From Corticium candelabrum (taxonomy: Eukaryota; Porifera; Homoscleromorpha; Homosclerophorida; Plakinidae), in assembly GCF_963422355.1 (NCBI RefSeq), contig NC_085097.1:2456001-2520000 (forward strand): 64,000 nucleotides of DNA, written 5' to 3'. Under the pieces are notes generated by a model. It was given only the letters and a program-made list of their open reading frames with translations, searched no databases and was not told the origin of the DNA. Positions within the stretch are counted from its first letter, which is position 1. Every line of letters begins with the position of its first letter. Position numbers and translations under genes: made by a program. Positions 34,249-44,107 of this stretch are shown here, piece after piece.

Positions 34249-35430
34249 TCAACCAGTCTGTCTAATTCTACCTCTATTTGTTTTTTGCAGCTTGATAAGA
34301 GGTCTTTTAAACGGAATAATTTTTAGATCTGCGTCCCGACGAACTTGGATGCTTGCCGTCTCATTGCAACGTTCCAAATTGTCCTGGAATATGTCAGAAA
34401 ATTTATACAACAGCATATTCAAAGCGAGTGGTGCTATTTCTTCCACTGTTAACACAGCTGGGCCTTTCAAGATTTTAAGAAATTCAATACATGTTGTTGC
34501 AAGTCCAACTTTCCTTATCCAATCCATCCCAAGTAGATTAGTTTCCACTCTTTCCTTGGCATAAAATTGAATATCAGCTAACGAGTTTCCAAATTGCACT
34601 GTTCTGGCACAAATTTCTTTAAATGTTATAACTTTTCCCGATGCATTTCGAATTCTTCCTTGAGAAGCCGACAATCTATGAATCTCAAGACTCTCCCAAG
34701 ACTGAGAATTTAGTAAAGATACGTCTGCTCCTGTGTCTATACGAAATTCAATTGCTTTACCATCTATTAGCAAATGCACCAATATTTTATTGCTTTCCGA
34801 GCAAATTTCATCTATCTTGCAAACGTCTTTGTAGATTGACTCTATACTTGGATCAGTAGTGCTTGAATCTGAAGCACTATCATCACACAGCTTGGCCGAA
34901 GCAATATGCCTTGCTTTTCGTTCTTGCCCGTTTCCAACTACTCGCCGATCTGGAGTTTTAAATCTGCAAGCACGTTCCACATGACTACTGCTTTCACCAT
35001 TTGCACAAACTAACAAATTTCGGTGCTTTCTCAAAGGACATAATAGTTTGTAATGCTTGCTGTCTCCACAAATGTAGCATGCACCCACACGTCGTTGATG
35101 CTTATAATTCTCATAAGTATCTCTAACATAAACTCGATCTTCCTTTGCTTGCCTTGTTTCCCGATATTTTGGATGGTCTCCAAATTCACCGACGTAGACG
35201 TATCTCGTGTTGCTGCAACACTGTCCATGGCACTCTCGAACGTTCTACCGAAAGCCAGTACCTGTTCTAGAGGTGTTGTCAAAAGATTATCTCTTTCATG
35301 GAACTTTTGCAACATTTCATCATTGCGCAAACCAGCAACAAAAATATCTCTATGTCTACTATCATATTCCGCCGGAGCAAAACAGCAATTTGCAGCTAAT
35401 CGTTTCAATGCATCTAAATATTGATGAACA
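34249..35430 (-). pseudogene. Ty3/gypsy fragment: gag end, protease, start of RT
   Basis: The minus strand from 35408 has a Gag block (YDSRHRDIFVAGLRN, then LLTTPLEQVLAFGRTFESA). Overlapping in the next frame is a 279-codon open stretch with a knuckle-like CYICGDSKHYKLLC and a protease signature EFRIDTGADVSLL (about 34730-34770). It continues through the conserved NLLGMDWIRKVGL and stops just inside the pre-RT block (IIPFKRPLIKLQ). The fragment is cut off at 34249 against the non-LTR element. It is a different element from the one at 35560-37985. Confidence 0.8.
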
Positions 35431-35569
35431 TCTCACCAGTCTGTTGAAAACGTTTGTGAAGACGTCCTTGCTCCATGATTGTATTGTATTTCTGTCTAAA
35501 GAAGCTGCGGGTGTGCTCAACAACCTCAGATAACCTCATACCCATAATCTGTTTTGGTAAGACGGAATT

Positions 35570-35890
35570 CTCAAGCCGCAGACGTAAATCTTCGTCTATG
35601 CATTTGAGGAATAGATTCCGTTCTACGTTTCTGTAATGCGGTATGCTTCAAGGCTTTTGCTTCCAGATAACGTGTCGCGAAGTCCACTAGCGTCAAAATG
35701 TATCGGTGTCCTTCGTCGCTGGCTGGATGGATAGGACCAACGTTTTCCACGGCCACTCTCTTGAACGGCGAGTCGATCAATGGTATCCGCTGCAGAAGAG
35801 CTCTGGGTACTGTCCCCTTCCAAACAGTTTGCTGTCATACGTCGCACAACCCGCAGTATCTCGTCACGTCCTCTCGTACGGCTGGCCAGT
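35570..35890 (-). pseudogene. Ty3/gypsy integrase fragment
   Basis: The minus strand carries CGLCDV then a stop, QTVWKGTVP, and DSPFKRVAVENVGPIHPASD followed by GHRYILTLVDFATRYLEAKA (35600-35780). This is the end of the HHCC zinc-binding domain and the start of the catalytic core ('.DlvGPi.P.S..G.RYILT.vDyaTRYPEA'). The first catalytic Asp (D in 'VDlvGP') is Glu-Asn here; the second half of the core is missing. Confidence 0.8.
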
Positions 35891-36252
35891 AGAAGTTGGT
35901 AGTAACTCGGTCCGTGGTCTTTCGTATTCCCATATGTCCTCCCATGAGAGAGTTGTGCGCTAAGTGCATTACTTGTTCCAGCAAAGGTTTAGGGACTGCG
36001 AATTGCCGAAAAAGCTCTCCTCTATTGAAGCTTGAATGTTTGAAGATTCGGTACAGTATCCCTTCTTCTTCTCGAATGTAACCTCTCGTCGATTCCTCAC
36101 CTTTACTTCGGCGATCATGTTCCTTAGCCCTCGCAGAGAATCGTCCTCTGTTTGCATCTTTATGATTTCCTCCCTGTTAACTGAGATCCATTGCTTTCTC
36201 CGGCGATTGAAAAAGAGCTGGCGCTCCCTCTACTTCCCTTCTTCTTGCCGCT

Positions 36253-37180
36253 CTAGTGACCGCCGCTTGTCCCTGCACTGCCAGTTAGGGTCGTCGGCTG
36301 GTCTCGCTCCGGGACGTTTTCCACTATGACAAGGGGGCTTGCCATGCATCCTGCGCTAATCTCTTTATGGCTCCGAACATTAATCGGCGTTCTCCGGATT
36401 CCACTTTCTGCAAAGCAGCGTTTGACTTGACATAGCCTTCCCCAGCACGAATCGTGTTTTGACAGTCTCGGGCTTCGTGGCCTATCTTGCCGTACTTGAA
36501 ACAACGTCGTCTGCTCCTCTCTCTACACTCGATGGCTCTATGGCCAAAACTGTCACACAAAACGTATTGCGGTCCCCAGGACCGAACCGCTCTTGTTTCC
36601 CCTAGTTTCGCAACGGTAAATTCTTCCTCGCTAGATGTCTTGACGGCGTTCTGTTGTGGCTGTTGCTGTGCAGTATATAATTGTCTATTTCAGGCTGTCA
36701 AGAATCTCTCTGCTGCGTCGGCAACCTCCTCCAGCGTCCTCAGCGGTTTCTCACGCAAGTTTGCCGACAAGCCGCTCCGGCAGAAATTTAAGAATTGCTC
36801 ATTTACGAGCAGGTCCTGTATGGCTTCTGGAGCGGCGTTGTCCGTGCCCAACAGAGTCATCCATTTGTCTAAATATCACCGCAGACATACGAAAAATAGT
36901 ATTGGTGTTTCGTTCTGCTCCTGCCTGACTCTACCAAACTTTATTCTGTAACCATCCTCAGTAAGATTATAACGCTTCAAGGTGCTCTTCAGTCGCTTGT
37001 AGCTTCCCGCGTCAGCATATGAAAGTCTGGAAAAGGTATCCAATGCTTTCCCCGTCAACAAGGCGCTTAGGTACGTGGCCCATTCGTCTTCTTTCTATGT
37101 ACTACTCCTGGCGAACCGCTCAAAATGCTGGAGGTAGCTGTCTAACTCGTCGTGGCGATTAGAAACCGAAGGTAGCTTTG
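36253..37180 (-). pseudogene. Ty3/gypsy gag fragment
   Basis: Minus-strand frame 36876-37061 reads LLTGKALDTFSRLS-like (here MLTGKALDTFSRLSYADAGS) and LKRYNLTEDGYRIKF, a widespread gypsy Gag capsid block. Frame 36324-36560 holds two zinc-knuckle remnants, CDSFGHRAIEC and CFKYGKIGHEARDC, the second with its second Cys changed to Tyr. Several frame changes lie between. Confidence 0.8.
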
Positions 37181-37660
37181 GAGTCTATCTCGCATCATTG
37201 GCGCCGGTGACGCGTGCTGCTAAACCGCAAGCCTCTAACTCTAACCTCTTCAGTTCATATTCATGTTTCCTACGCTTTCCTCTCGTTCGCGTTCTTGCTC
37301 ATATTCATGTTCTTGTAATGCCTCCTCGGCTTCAATCTGCGGTATCGCGACGTCGACGCCTTCTTGGCTTTCATCTGTGCCCTCTTGAACTCACGTTCTC
37401 GTTGTCTTTCATCGCGCTCTATGACCAGTTGCTCCTATACGAAGGACTGTAGCTCCTTCCCTTCTAGATCCATCTTCTGATCGACCTCAAGCAACCGGTC
37501 CATGTCAGTCTCGTTATAACTCTTACACTGCCAATGTATAGCTAGCGCGGTTCCGTCCATCGTTTCTTTACCAGCTTTGCAAACACGCAGTAACGCTTCC
37601 TTCTCTTCTTACATACTTGTGTTCTTTACTCTTCCTTGTTCAGCTCCTCTTGCGACGTTG

Positions 37661-37678
37661 CTCCCGGAGAGGCCCCCA
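37661..37678 (-). promoter_or_regulatory. Primer-binding site, tRNA-Pro-like
   Basis: Reverse complement reads TGGGGGCCTCTCCGGGAG. It differs by only a few bases from the 18-nt tRNA-Pro primer-binding site used by many LTR elements, and it lies 2 nt inside the LTR end at 37681, exactly where a primer-binding site belongs. Confidence 0.65.
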
Positions 37679-37680
37679 GT

Positions 37681-37985
37681 TGTCACGAGGTGGACGACGA
37701 GTAGCGGCAATGTAGATGCAGCGAGAAGGCACGAGCGGTCGACACCGTAATGAGTGCACAAAAACACGGCGACTTCTCTATTATCAAAATGCTAACTCTC
37801 CACTTCGCCGACTGACTACTATCCAGCCCACCGGACTAGTTCGCTCAAACCAAACGTCGGTTCAGTCCAATACCAAAAAAATGCAAATTAGGTAAGGCCA
37901 CACATGGCAACACAACTCAGATTGACAAATTATAACAACGCAACATAATTAATTAGTAATTAACCACATACATACCCTCCCACAC
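37681..37985 (-). repeat. 5' LTR of the deleted gypsy element
   Basis: Begins TGTCACGAGG on the plus strand next to the primer-binding site; the outer end is placed at the CCCACA near 37985 because LTRs end in CA or its complement. The outer limit is a guess, as there is no partner LTR in the window. Confidence 0.5.
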
Positions 37986-38179
37986 AAATGTGTAGGCAAG
38001 AACGCTACAGACAGTAGCCGAGAATGATTACTCTGCACAGGAAACATACAATCTCCTATTGGGACAGAAATTGGTTTGAGTACTGCCTCCTGTATTGTTG
38101 TAAGCCTTGATGGCCAAAGAGAGGTACAACTGGTAAAATAGCATGCTCAAGCCAAACAGGCCACCCGTTTTAATGTTTT

Positions 38180-40173
38180 AGATTGCTATATGCAGAGGCC
38201 AATAACTGATGAGTTTGAGAACTTGTGACTGCATGATTTTACTAAACGATACAAAGTCAATCGCTCGAATGTGCCTATTCAACTCAATAATGAGACTGTT
38301 GTACGATCTATTTCTTATGTAAAAGTTGCTACGTCAGCTGATCCTGACAATTATGAGAATTATTGCTATAGGCAATTAATAAAATACAATCATTTTAGAT
38401 TTATGAAAGATTAATTGATGCCTTTAATGGCAGTGCAGTTCGAGCATGGAAAGACTGGTACAGACAGTCTTCCGATGACAGGTTTAGCAGGATTCGTCTG
38501 ACAGAGACGTTCAGCAAAGGTTAAGTCAACATCAAATAATGATAATTTAGAGCCTACCTCTAACGATAATGCTACACATCCTATGGAAGACTGGATGGTT
38601 CTCAGTCAACTGATGCCTGACCTGTCCGCCTCTAGATCGGAAGAAGCGAGCATTAATAATACTACTGACTTTACAGCATCACTAGCTAACTTTCCTGGCC
38701 CACAGAAAGCAGTTAATTTTGAAAGCCGACATATATCAAAGCGTGTCAGAGCTAAAGTCCAGCCTACAATAAAATAATCCAGTATGACCCTGATCTATTG
38801 GTAATCAGAAGGTAGTATAAGATATTGTGCGATCACATTACAAACACGGTCAAGAGGGTGAATCAGTATAACAACCACTCAGATATATTGTATGCGGAAC
38901 GGCCGGCACGGGTAAGTCTTATCTCATTGGCTGCCTTCGTTGTCTACTCAGAGAAGAATGGTATGTTGCTGCTCCTACGGGTGTGGCAGCATTAAATATT
39001 ATGGTCAAACACTACATTAGCTATTAAAACTAATACTAAATTACACAGTGAGCAGTGAACTACGGGGTCCTACACTCCAAGTTCTTCAAGAACAGCTTCA
39101 GAAGTGTCGTTATCTAATTGTAGAAGAGATGTCTATGATCGGTAGACGTCAACTTGGCATAATGCATAATAGGCTATGCCAAGTCTTTCCTACTCATAGA
39201 AGTGAGCCATTTGCTGGTGTATCTTTGATACTGATTGCCGACTTTGCACAGCTCCCTCCTGTAGAGGACACACCACTCTACATGCTTGATTCAAAGAGAG
39301 TCTTATCAAATCTAGGCAGAGAAATGTACACACACTATTCCATACCTCAGTCGTGCTGACACACATCATGCGACAAGCGGGTAGTGATTCAGCTCAGGTG
39401 AGTTTTAGAGAGGCTCTCCTCCGACTGAGAAATGCTGAAGTCACAGCTGATGATTGTAACCTGTTCCTAACTTGAACAGTAGAGGCAGTACAAAGAAATG
39501 GTGAAGACCTAACACAGATTCAGTTTGATGAGGCTGTTCGATTATTTAGTACAGTTGAAAATGTGGCCGAATATAAATTGAGTCGCCTGCATTTTTTAGG
39601 CAATCCAATTGCTCTTATCAAAGAAGAGAACAGTTGCTTAGAACTCAAGAAAGCTGGTGAGGATGAAGCGGGTAGTCTCCAAAGCTTCATCTTTCTCAGT
39701 GAAGAAGCACGAGTCATGTTGTCCTGTAACATATGGACAGAATGTGGGTTAGCAAATAGAAGCATGGGCACAGCTATGGCCACATTGTACCGTTTAGACA
39801 CGCCACCAGACCTGTGGTTGTGGTTAGATTTGACAAATATAGTGGTCCTGCATGGGGTTGTGAACATTGTGTTCCGATTGCACCCATTACTCGATCCTGG
39901 AGAGCTGGGCAGAGAGAACTGACCCGCCAACAACTTCCACTAAAGTTGGCATACGCAATCATTATACACAAAGCACATGGTCTCACATTAGACAGAGCAA
40001 TGATTGACATTGGTCATACAGATTTTGCTACTGGACTCTCCTGTGTCGCACTATCCCGTGTTAGAAGGCTACAAGACTGCCTGCTGCAGCAATTTACATA
40101 TGACCGTCTCGGAAATCTAGGCAAAAATAAGAAAATGAGATTGAGAAAAGATGAGGAGAGGCAGCTAGCTTAG
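38180..40173 (+). pseudogene. Pif1-type helicase, Helitron/Helentron-like, broken
   Basis: Plus-strand blocks in order: YMQRPITDEFENL and YENYCYRQLIKYNHF (38190-38400), typical of the region before the helicase in Helitron polyproteins; Walker A CGTAGTGKSYLIG and APTGVAALNIM (38890-39005); motif II IVEEMSMIG and IADFAQLPPVED (39115-39265); HIMRQAGSDSAQVSF (about 39365); LSEEARVMLSCNIWTECGL (about 39695); and the C-terminal LAYAIIIHKAHGLTLDRAMI with FATGLSCVALSRVRRL (39945-40065). Together these cover the whole Pif1 fold. Stops and frame changes fall between blocks. The usual DEmSM Asp is Glu here. The Helitron Rep domain is not seen. Confidence 0.8.
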
Positions 40174-40263
40174 AGAGGACAAATTACAGCCGCCACAACT
40201 GCAAATAGTCTAAATGTAGACATCAGTCAAACAATTGTTGCTAATACAAACAAAGCAGATTCT

Positions 40264-40659
40264 ATGCAGGCACATGCATCTTCGTACATAGAGGCAGATC
40301 GTTTGCTCCAAGAGCAAAATCGTTACATCATCCATATAGATGGAATGGATGAGTGTCTATTCAGGTGCATTTCACAAGCATTCATGAGCACAGACCAATA
40401 TAACCTCACATACAGAGAACAAACTGTGGCTTTTATGTGGGGTCGTGATGCTGCCTTCGGACCATACGTAGATGGAGACTATAATGAACATCTACTAGCA
40501 ATGAGAGAACAGATTACCTGGAGTACAGATGCAGAAATCGTGGCAGCAGTAACCATGTTTGACACAAACATAAATATATTTACAGAGCTAGAAAAACTTG
40601 GGCATGGCATAAGCATGAGCCTCAATTTACATTTCAAACCCCTGGACATCTACACGTAA
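40264..40659 (+). pseudogene. OTU-type cysteine protease domain downstream of the Pif1 helicase
   Basis: An intact 131-codon frame reads IIHIDGMDECLFRCISQAF, the OTU box 'DG.CLFR.is' with two extra residues between Gly-Met and Cys. It continues with YREQTVAFM, HLLAMREQITWSTDAEIVAA and TNINIFTE, the conserved helix and strand after the active site. OTU proteases are known partners of Helentron-type transposon proteins, so this is most likely the tail of the same broken polyprotein rather than a host deubiquitinase. A catalytic His near the end is not certain. Confidence 0.7.
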
Positions 40660-42380
40660 ATACAATCGAACTGGTCAATTACGATAGACAACACTACGAT
40701 GTGGTTGAATTGAGTCCCTAACTGACTGGTTGTTGATTTCAGAAGATGTATAGGTTTCAATTGCAAATGAAACCAACTCCTAAATATAAGAAGGGTTTGG
40801 TTGTGATGTAATTTTATCAATTGCGAATTCAACCGACACTGCTAAATTGTCTTCAAACAGAAGTATGTCACATGCCCAACAAATTTATGAGTTCAACACA
40901 AATGTAACAAAAACACATTTGAAAGACATGCACAATATGGAGCATTAATAACAAAAATACAAATAGAACAAGATTACAATTGGAAATAACAATACGGAAT
41001 TTCAATACAAATATGTGACATGAATACATTCGGAAAGTGACACACACAATGTGAAGTAATGTCAACTGAAATACAAATGCCATATTGATGCAACTGGAAA
41101 TACAATGTACAGTTGAAGTTGAATCATGCAAAGTACTGAAATGCCATGTGTAGAAGACTCTGCTGTAATTCATTACAATAACAAACAGCTGAGAAAGCAA
41201 ATTGATTAAGACATGGATCCAAACTTGACAATGGATAAAACGCACCATTGAAACGGTGTTGTAGTGTCGGTTGTGACGTACAGGGTTGACAATAGCTACA
41301 TCACAAGAACTGTGTCTATTCATTCACAATAATCATGCAGAAGCATTATGTCTACCAAGTGAGTATAACATACATACTCTAACATGTCCTTTTGTCTCCT
41401 AACAGGCATTTATACCTAAAAGTGAGATATGGTTCTCACTGGTGGGGAAGTGATTATCTCCACAACGATTTTTGGGGCACGAAATGCTCTGACCTTTTCG
41501 TCTGCCCTGTTTACCCTAACAAAGAGCATATTCAACAAACTGTGACACTGATCTGCATCACTTAAACTAACAGTGGAAGGAGCTTAAAACAGAACTGAAC
41601 TAAGAATTGAAGACAACTAAAAGAAGAGCAACTGAAAGTCTGTTTCTAATCGAGTTCCCGCGTTTGTGCTATGCAACCATCAATATTGTTACACGACTAG
41701 GTAAAGATAGCTAGAACACCATCGCTCGCCAAACACAATGCTAACGAGCATTTACTAGTTTGCATGGTCACATGTTACGCCCTTGCCTAGCTGGCATGTC
41801 GATTATCTAGTATATCTTAATTATGCTCAAATTGTCTGTCTGTGTGTGTGTGTGTTCGCGATACGCGGCCACGTCTTTTGTCCGTTCGCAACCGAAATCG
41901 GCAAGCACACTCGGCACGCGAAGAAGAAGGTTTGCGCCAAAAATTTAAAAAATTATGCACCGGGTCCCCTCTCAAGTGGTCGACCCTAGCGTAAAATTTC
42001 TCGATGGCGCAAACACATTCGAGTTTATTCAAACCCACGCCCACACCAGTCCTGTATAGACCGTACGCGTCTTTGTCCTTCGCAAAGATTCGAGCAATGG
42101 AATATCTCTTCTCGACGGAACTTACTATTCTAGCGATTTTCGTTTCTCTCCAAATTCTGATTGTATTTGCACCAAATCCAACCTACACATTTTCTGCAGC
42201 AAGCGCTACACGGGGAGTGTGTCGATTTTTATCGAAACAAGCGCGAAGAGCAAGATTCGAATTCATTCAGCACACCCAAGACCCCGCAACAAACATTGCA
42301 CGTGACGTGTCCACACACGCTCAGACTGCGTCTTCCGTCAGGACGCTACAGTATCTTGCCCGTACAAAGGACAGGCATGA
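40660..42380. other. No gene supported
   Basis: AT-rich sequence. The 151-codon minus frame at 40868-41323 and the plus frame at 42004-42444 (which ends in the TA microsatellite) show no recognised domain or splice context. The Helitron-like 3' end should lie in the first part, but I cannot identify its hairpin. Confidence 0.4.
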
Positions 42381-42385
42381 ATCTA

Positions 42386-42387
<2 letters not shown>

Positions 42388-42440
<53 letters not shown>
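42388..42440. repeat. TA microsatellite
   Basis: Pure TA run of about 50 bp. Confidence 0.95.
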
Positions 42441-42442
<2 letters not shown>

Positions 42443-42618
42443 AAGTAAGTACGCACACGTAACACGAGACGTTACTACACCTAGCGTTTCACGCGTAGGT
42501 AGTTAGTTCAAGTTGTACAATAGAGAAAACAGACAGAGCGTACGGTACACATGTTAAATATAAGACATTGTTCTTTCAAAGTCAGACAAAATCTTTTCAA
42601 CGTCCGACTAATTTTAAT

Positions 42619-43046
42619 TACCGTATTTCCGCGAACAGTGGAGTATGCTCAAGTTGTGCCCATGCTAAAATAATGCCCCATGGTGACTAAACAATAATAA
42701 CCCATTCTCGATTAGTGCCCCATCGGTGTAGTACTCAAAAACAGTTATGTGCATGCGTGTCTATCAATGTGTTCCTAGATAAAACCACCGAGTGACGATG
42801 AAGATTCAACGTATGCAACAGACCAGGAATATAATGATAGTGAGGGGTGACTGTAAGATTAGATTAGATAGTTTGTTTGTGCAGTGTAATGGTATGTAAA
42901 GGAACAATGTGACATCCGGTCTTTAAGTTTGCGAAATAATAGTGTCTCATGCTTGAATTGCATGTGTCCCATGCTCAAATAATGCCCCATGTTTGAGAAC
43001 TATAAACAAATAGTACCCAGGAGGCACTATTCGCGGAAATACGGTA
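42619..43046. mobile_element. MITE with TACCGTATTTCCGCGAA inverted repeats
   Basis: A 428-bp element. The left end TACCGTATTTCCGCGAA and the right end TTCGCGGAAATACGGTA are exact inverted repeats, and the match continues with A(C/T)AGTG inside and AATT outside. The interior repeats the phrase ATAATGCCCCATG. No coding capacity. It is embedded in an older repeat related to 16140-17000. Confidence 0.85.
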
Positions 43047-43231
43047 ATTTAGCGAATGAATTTAATACGGGCACTTTCTTTATAATTAACACCTGTCGCG
43101 AAGAATTAAGTCGTTTTGAATAGTCTTTTTGACACCTATTTATTTAAAAGACTCTTCCATGCGTTAAAGGTCACCGACTGAATTTCTCGTAACTCATACG
43201 CACATGTAGCGGTACGGACAGACAAAAATTT

Positions 43232-43808
43232 GGCCGTGTTTCCACTTAGAGAAAATTAGTAAACTAGTTTAGCTTAAATGCGTTTGAAAACTAAATCAGT
43301 TCAAGAAAGTTACTGTTTCCACTAGGAAGGTGCACATCCGGGATGTGACAAACACCGTACGAACGCCTTATTTTGAAGTATTGGGCCGCTCTGTCGCAGA
43401 GTCAGAGCAACTGTTGGTTGTCGCTGATTCAGCATCTGCCAGTAGGAATTGGCATGACCAAAGACTCCGCCTTCTCTCTCTCTCCGTAGCTGCTTTCTTT
43501 TCTTTAGTAAATTAACGACCCTTATAATAAAGTAACATCATTTATGGCAATCCTATCCCAGCAAAATAGTCAATATCATCAGAACTGCGTTGTCAGAAGC
43601 CATCGAAACAAGCGCGCTACTGTCACGTGACATTTAAAAATAAACCACTTTGCTAAACTTTCTTCAAACGAATTAGCTTAAATTAAGAAATAGTTTAGAA
43701 TATAACTGGTTTAGCGCAGGTTGAAACAGGTCAATCCTTAATTAAACAAGTTTAGCTCAAATAAACCACTTGTTAATTATTAAGTAAACCACTAGTGAGA
43801 ACACGCCC
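43232..43808. mobile_element. MITE with GGCCGTGTTTCCACT inverted repeats
   Basis: The left end GGCCGTGTTTCCACT and the right end AGTGAGAACACGCCC are near-perfect inverted repeats. Both arms also carry TAGTTTA / GTTTAGCT(T/C)AAAT blocks. Both flanks read TTT, a possible 3-bp target duplication, which would suit the PIF/Harbinger group. About 577 bp, non-coding. Confidence 0.7.
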
Positions 43809-44107
43809 TTTGCGCGTCCACTTGTGACTAGCACATCTTGTCATTGAATGTGATGATTTAGTCAATTAGTAAGCTTCTTGCCTTGTAGACTCGTCTATAT
43901 GTGTAACTCACGTGACTACTTTGGACTCACTAGACCGCATGGGGTGTGAGCTGATCACGCGAGACTAAACTTCTGTAGATCGCACTTCTGTGGTTCGCTA
44001 ACTGCGTTTGGTGTATGCGGTACACTACAATCAAGGTAATTTCTGCTCGATCTTTACGTCTCACTTTCATTGCATACAGATTCATCTCGTCTGTGTCATC
44101 TGACAAC

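Larger units (their letters stand above)
35560..37985 (-). mobile_element. Internally deleted Ty3/gypsy element with LTR and primer-binding site
   Basis: Minus strand from the right: an LTR (37681-37985), a tRNA-Pro-like primer-binding site, gag (about 37600-36260) and then directly integrase (about 35880-35570). Protease, RT and RNase H are missing, so about 2-3 kb has been deleted, and no second LTR is seen. Gag and integrase are also broken by stops. Confidence 0.75.

Noticed and set aside
40868..41323. 151-codon minus-strand frame rich in hydrophobic residues
   Set aside because: Composition follows the AT-rich sequence (many Phe, Leu, Ile, Val, His); no motif, no promoter or splice context.
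42004..42444. 146-codon frame MAQTHSSLFK... with a hydrophobic segment
   Set aside because: It runs into the TA microsatellite, has no recognised domain and no splice context; it could be chance.
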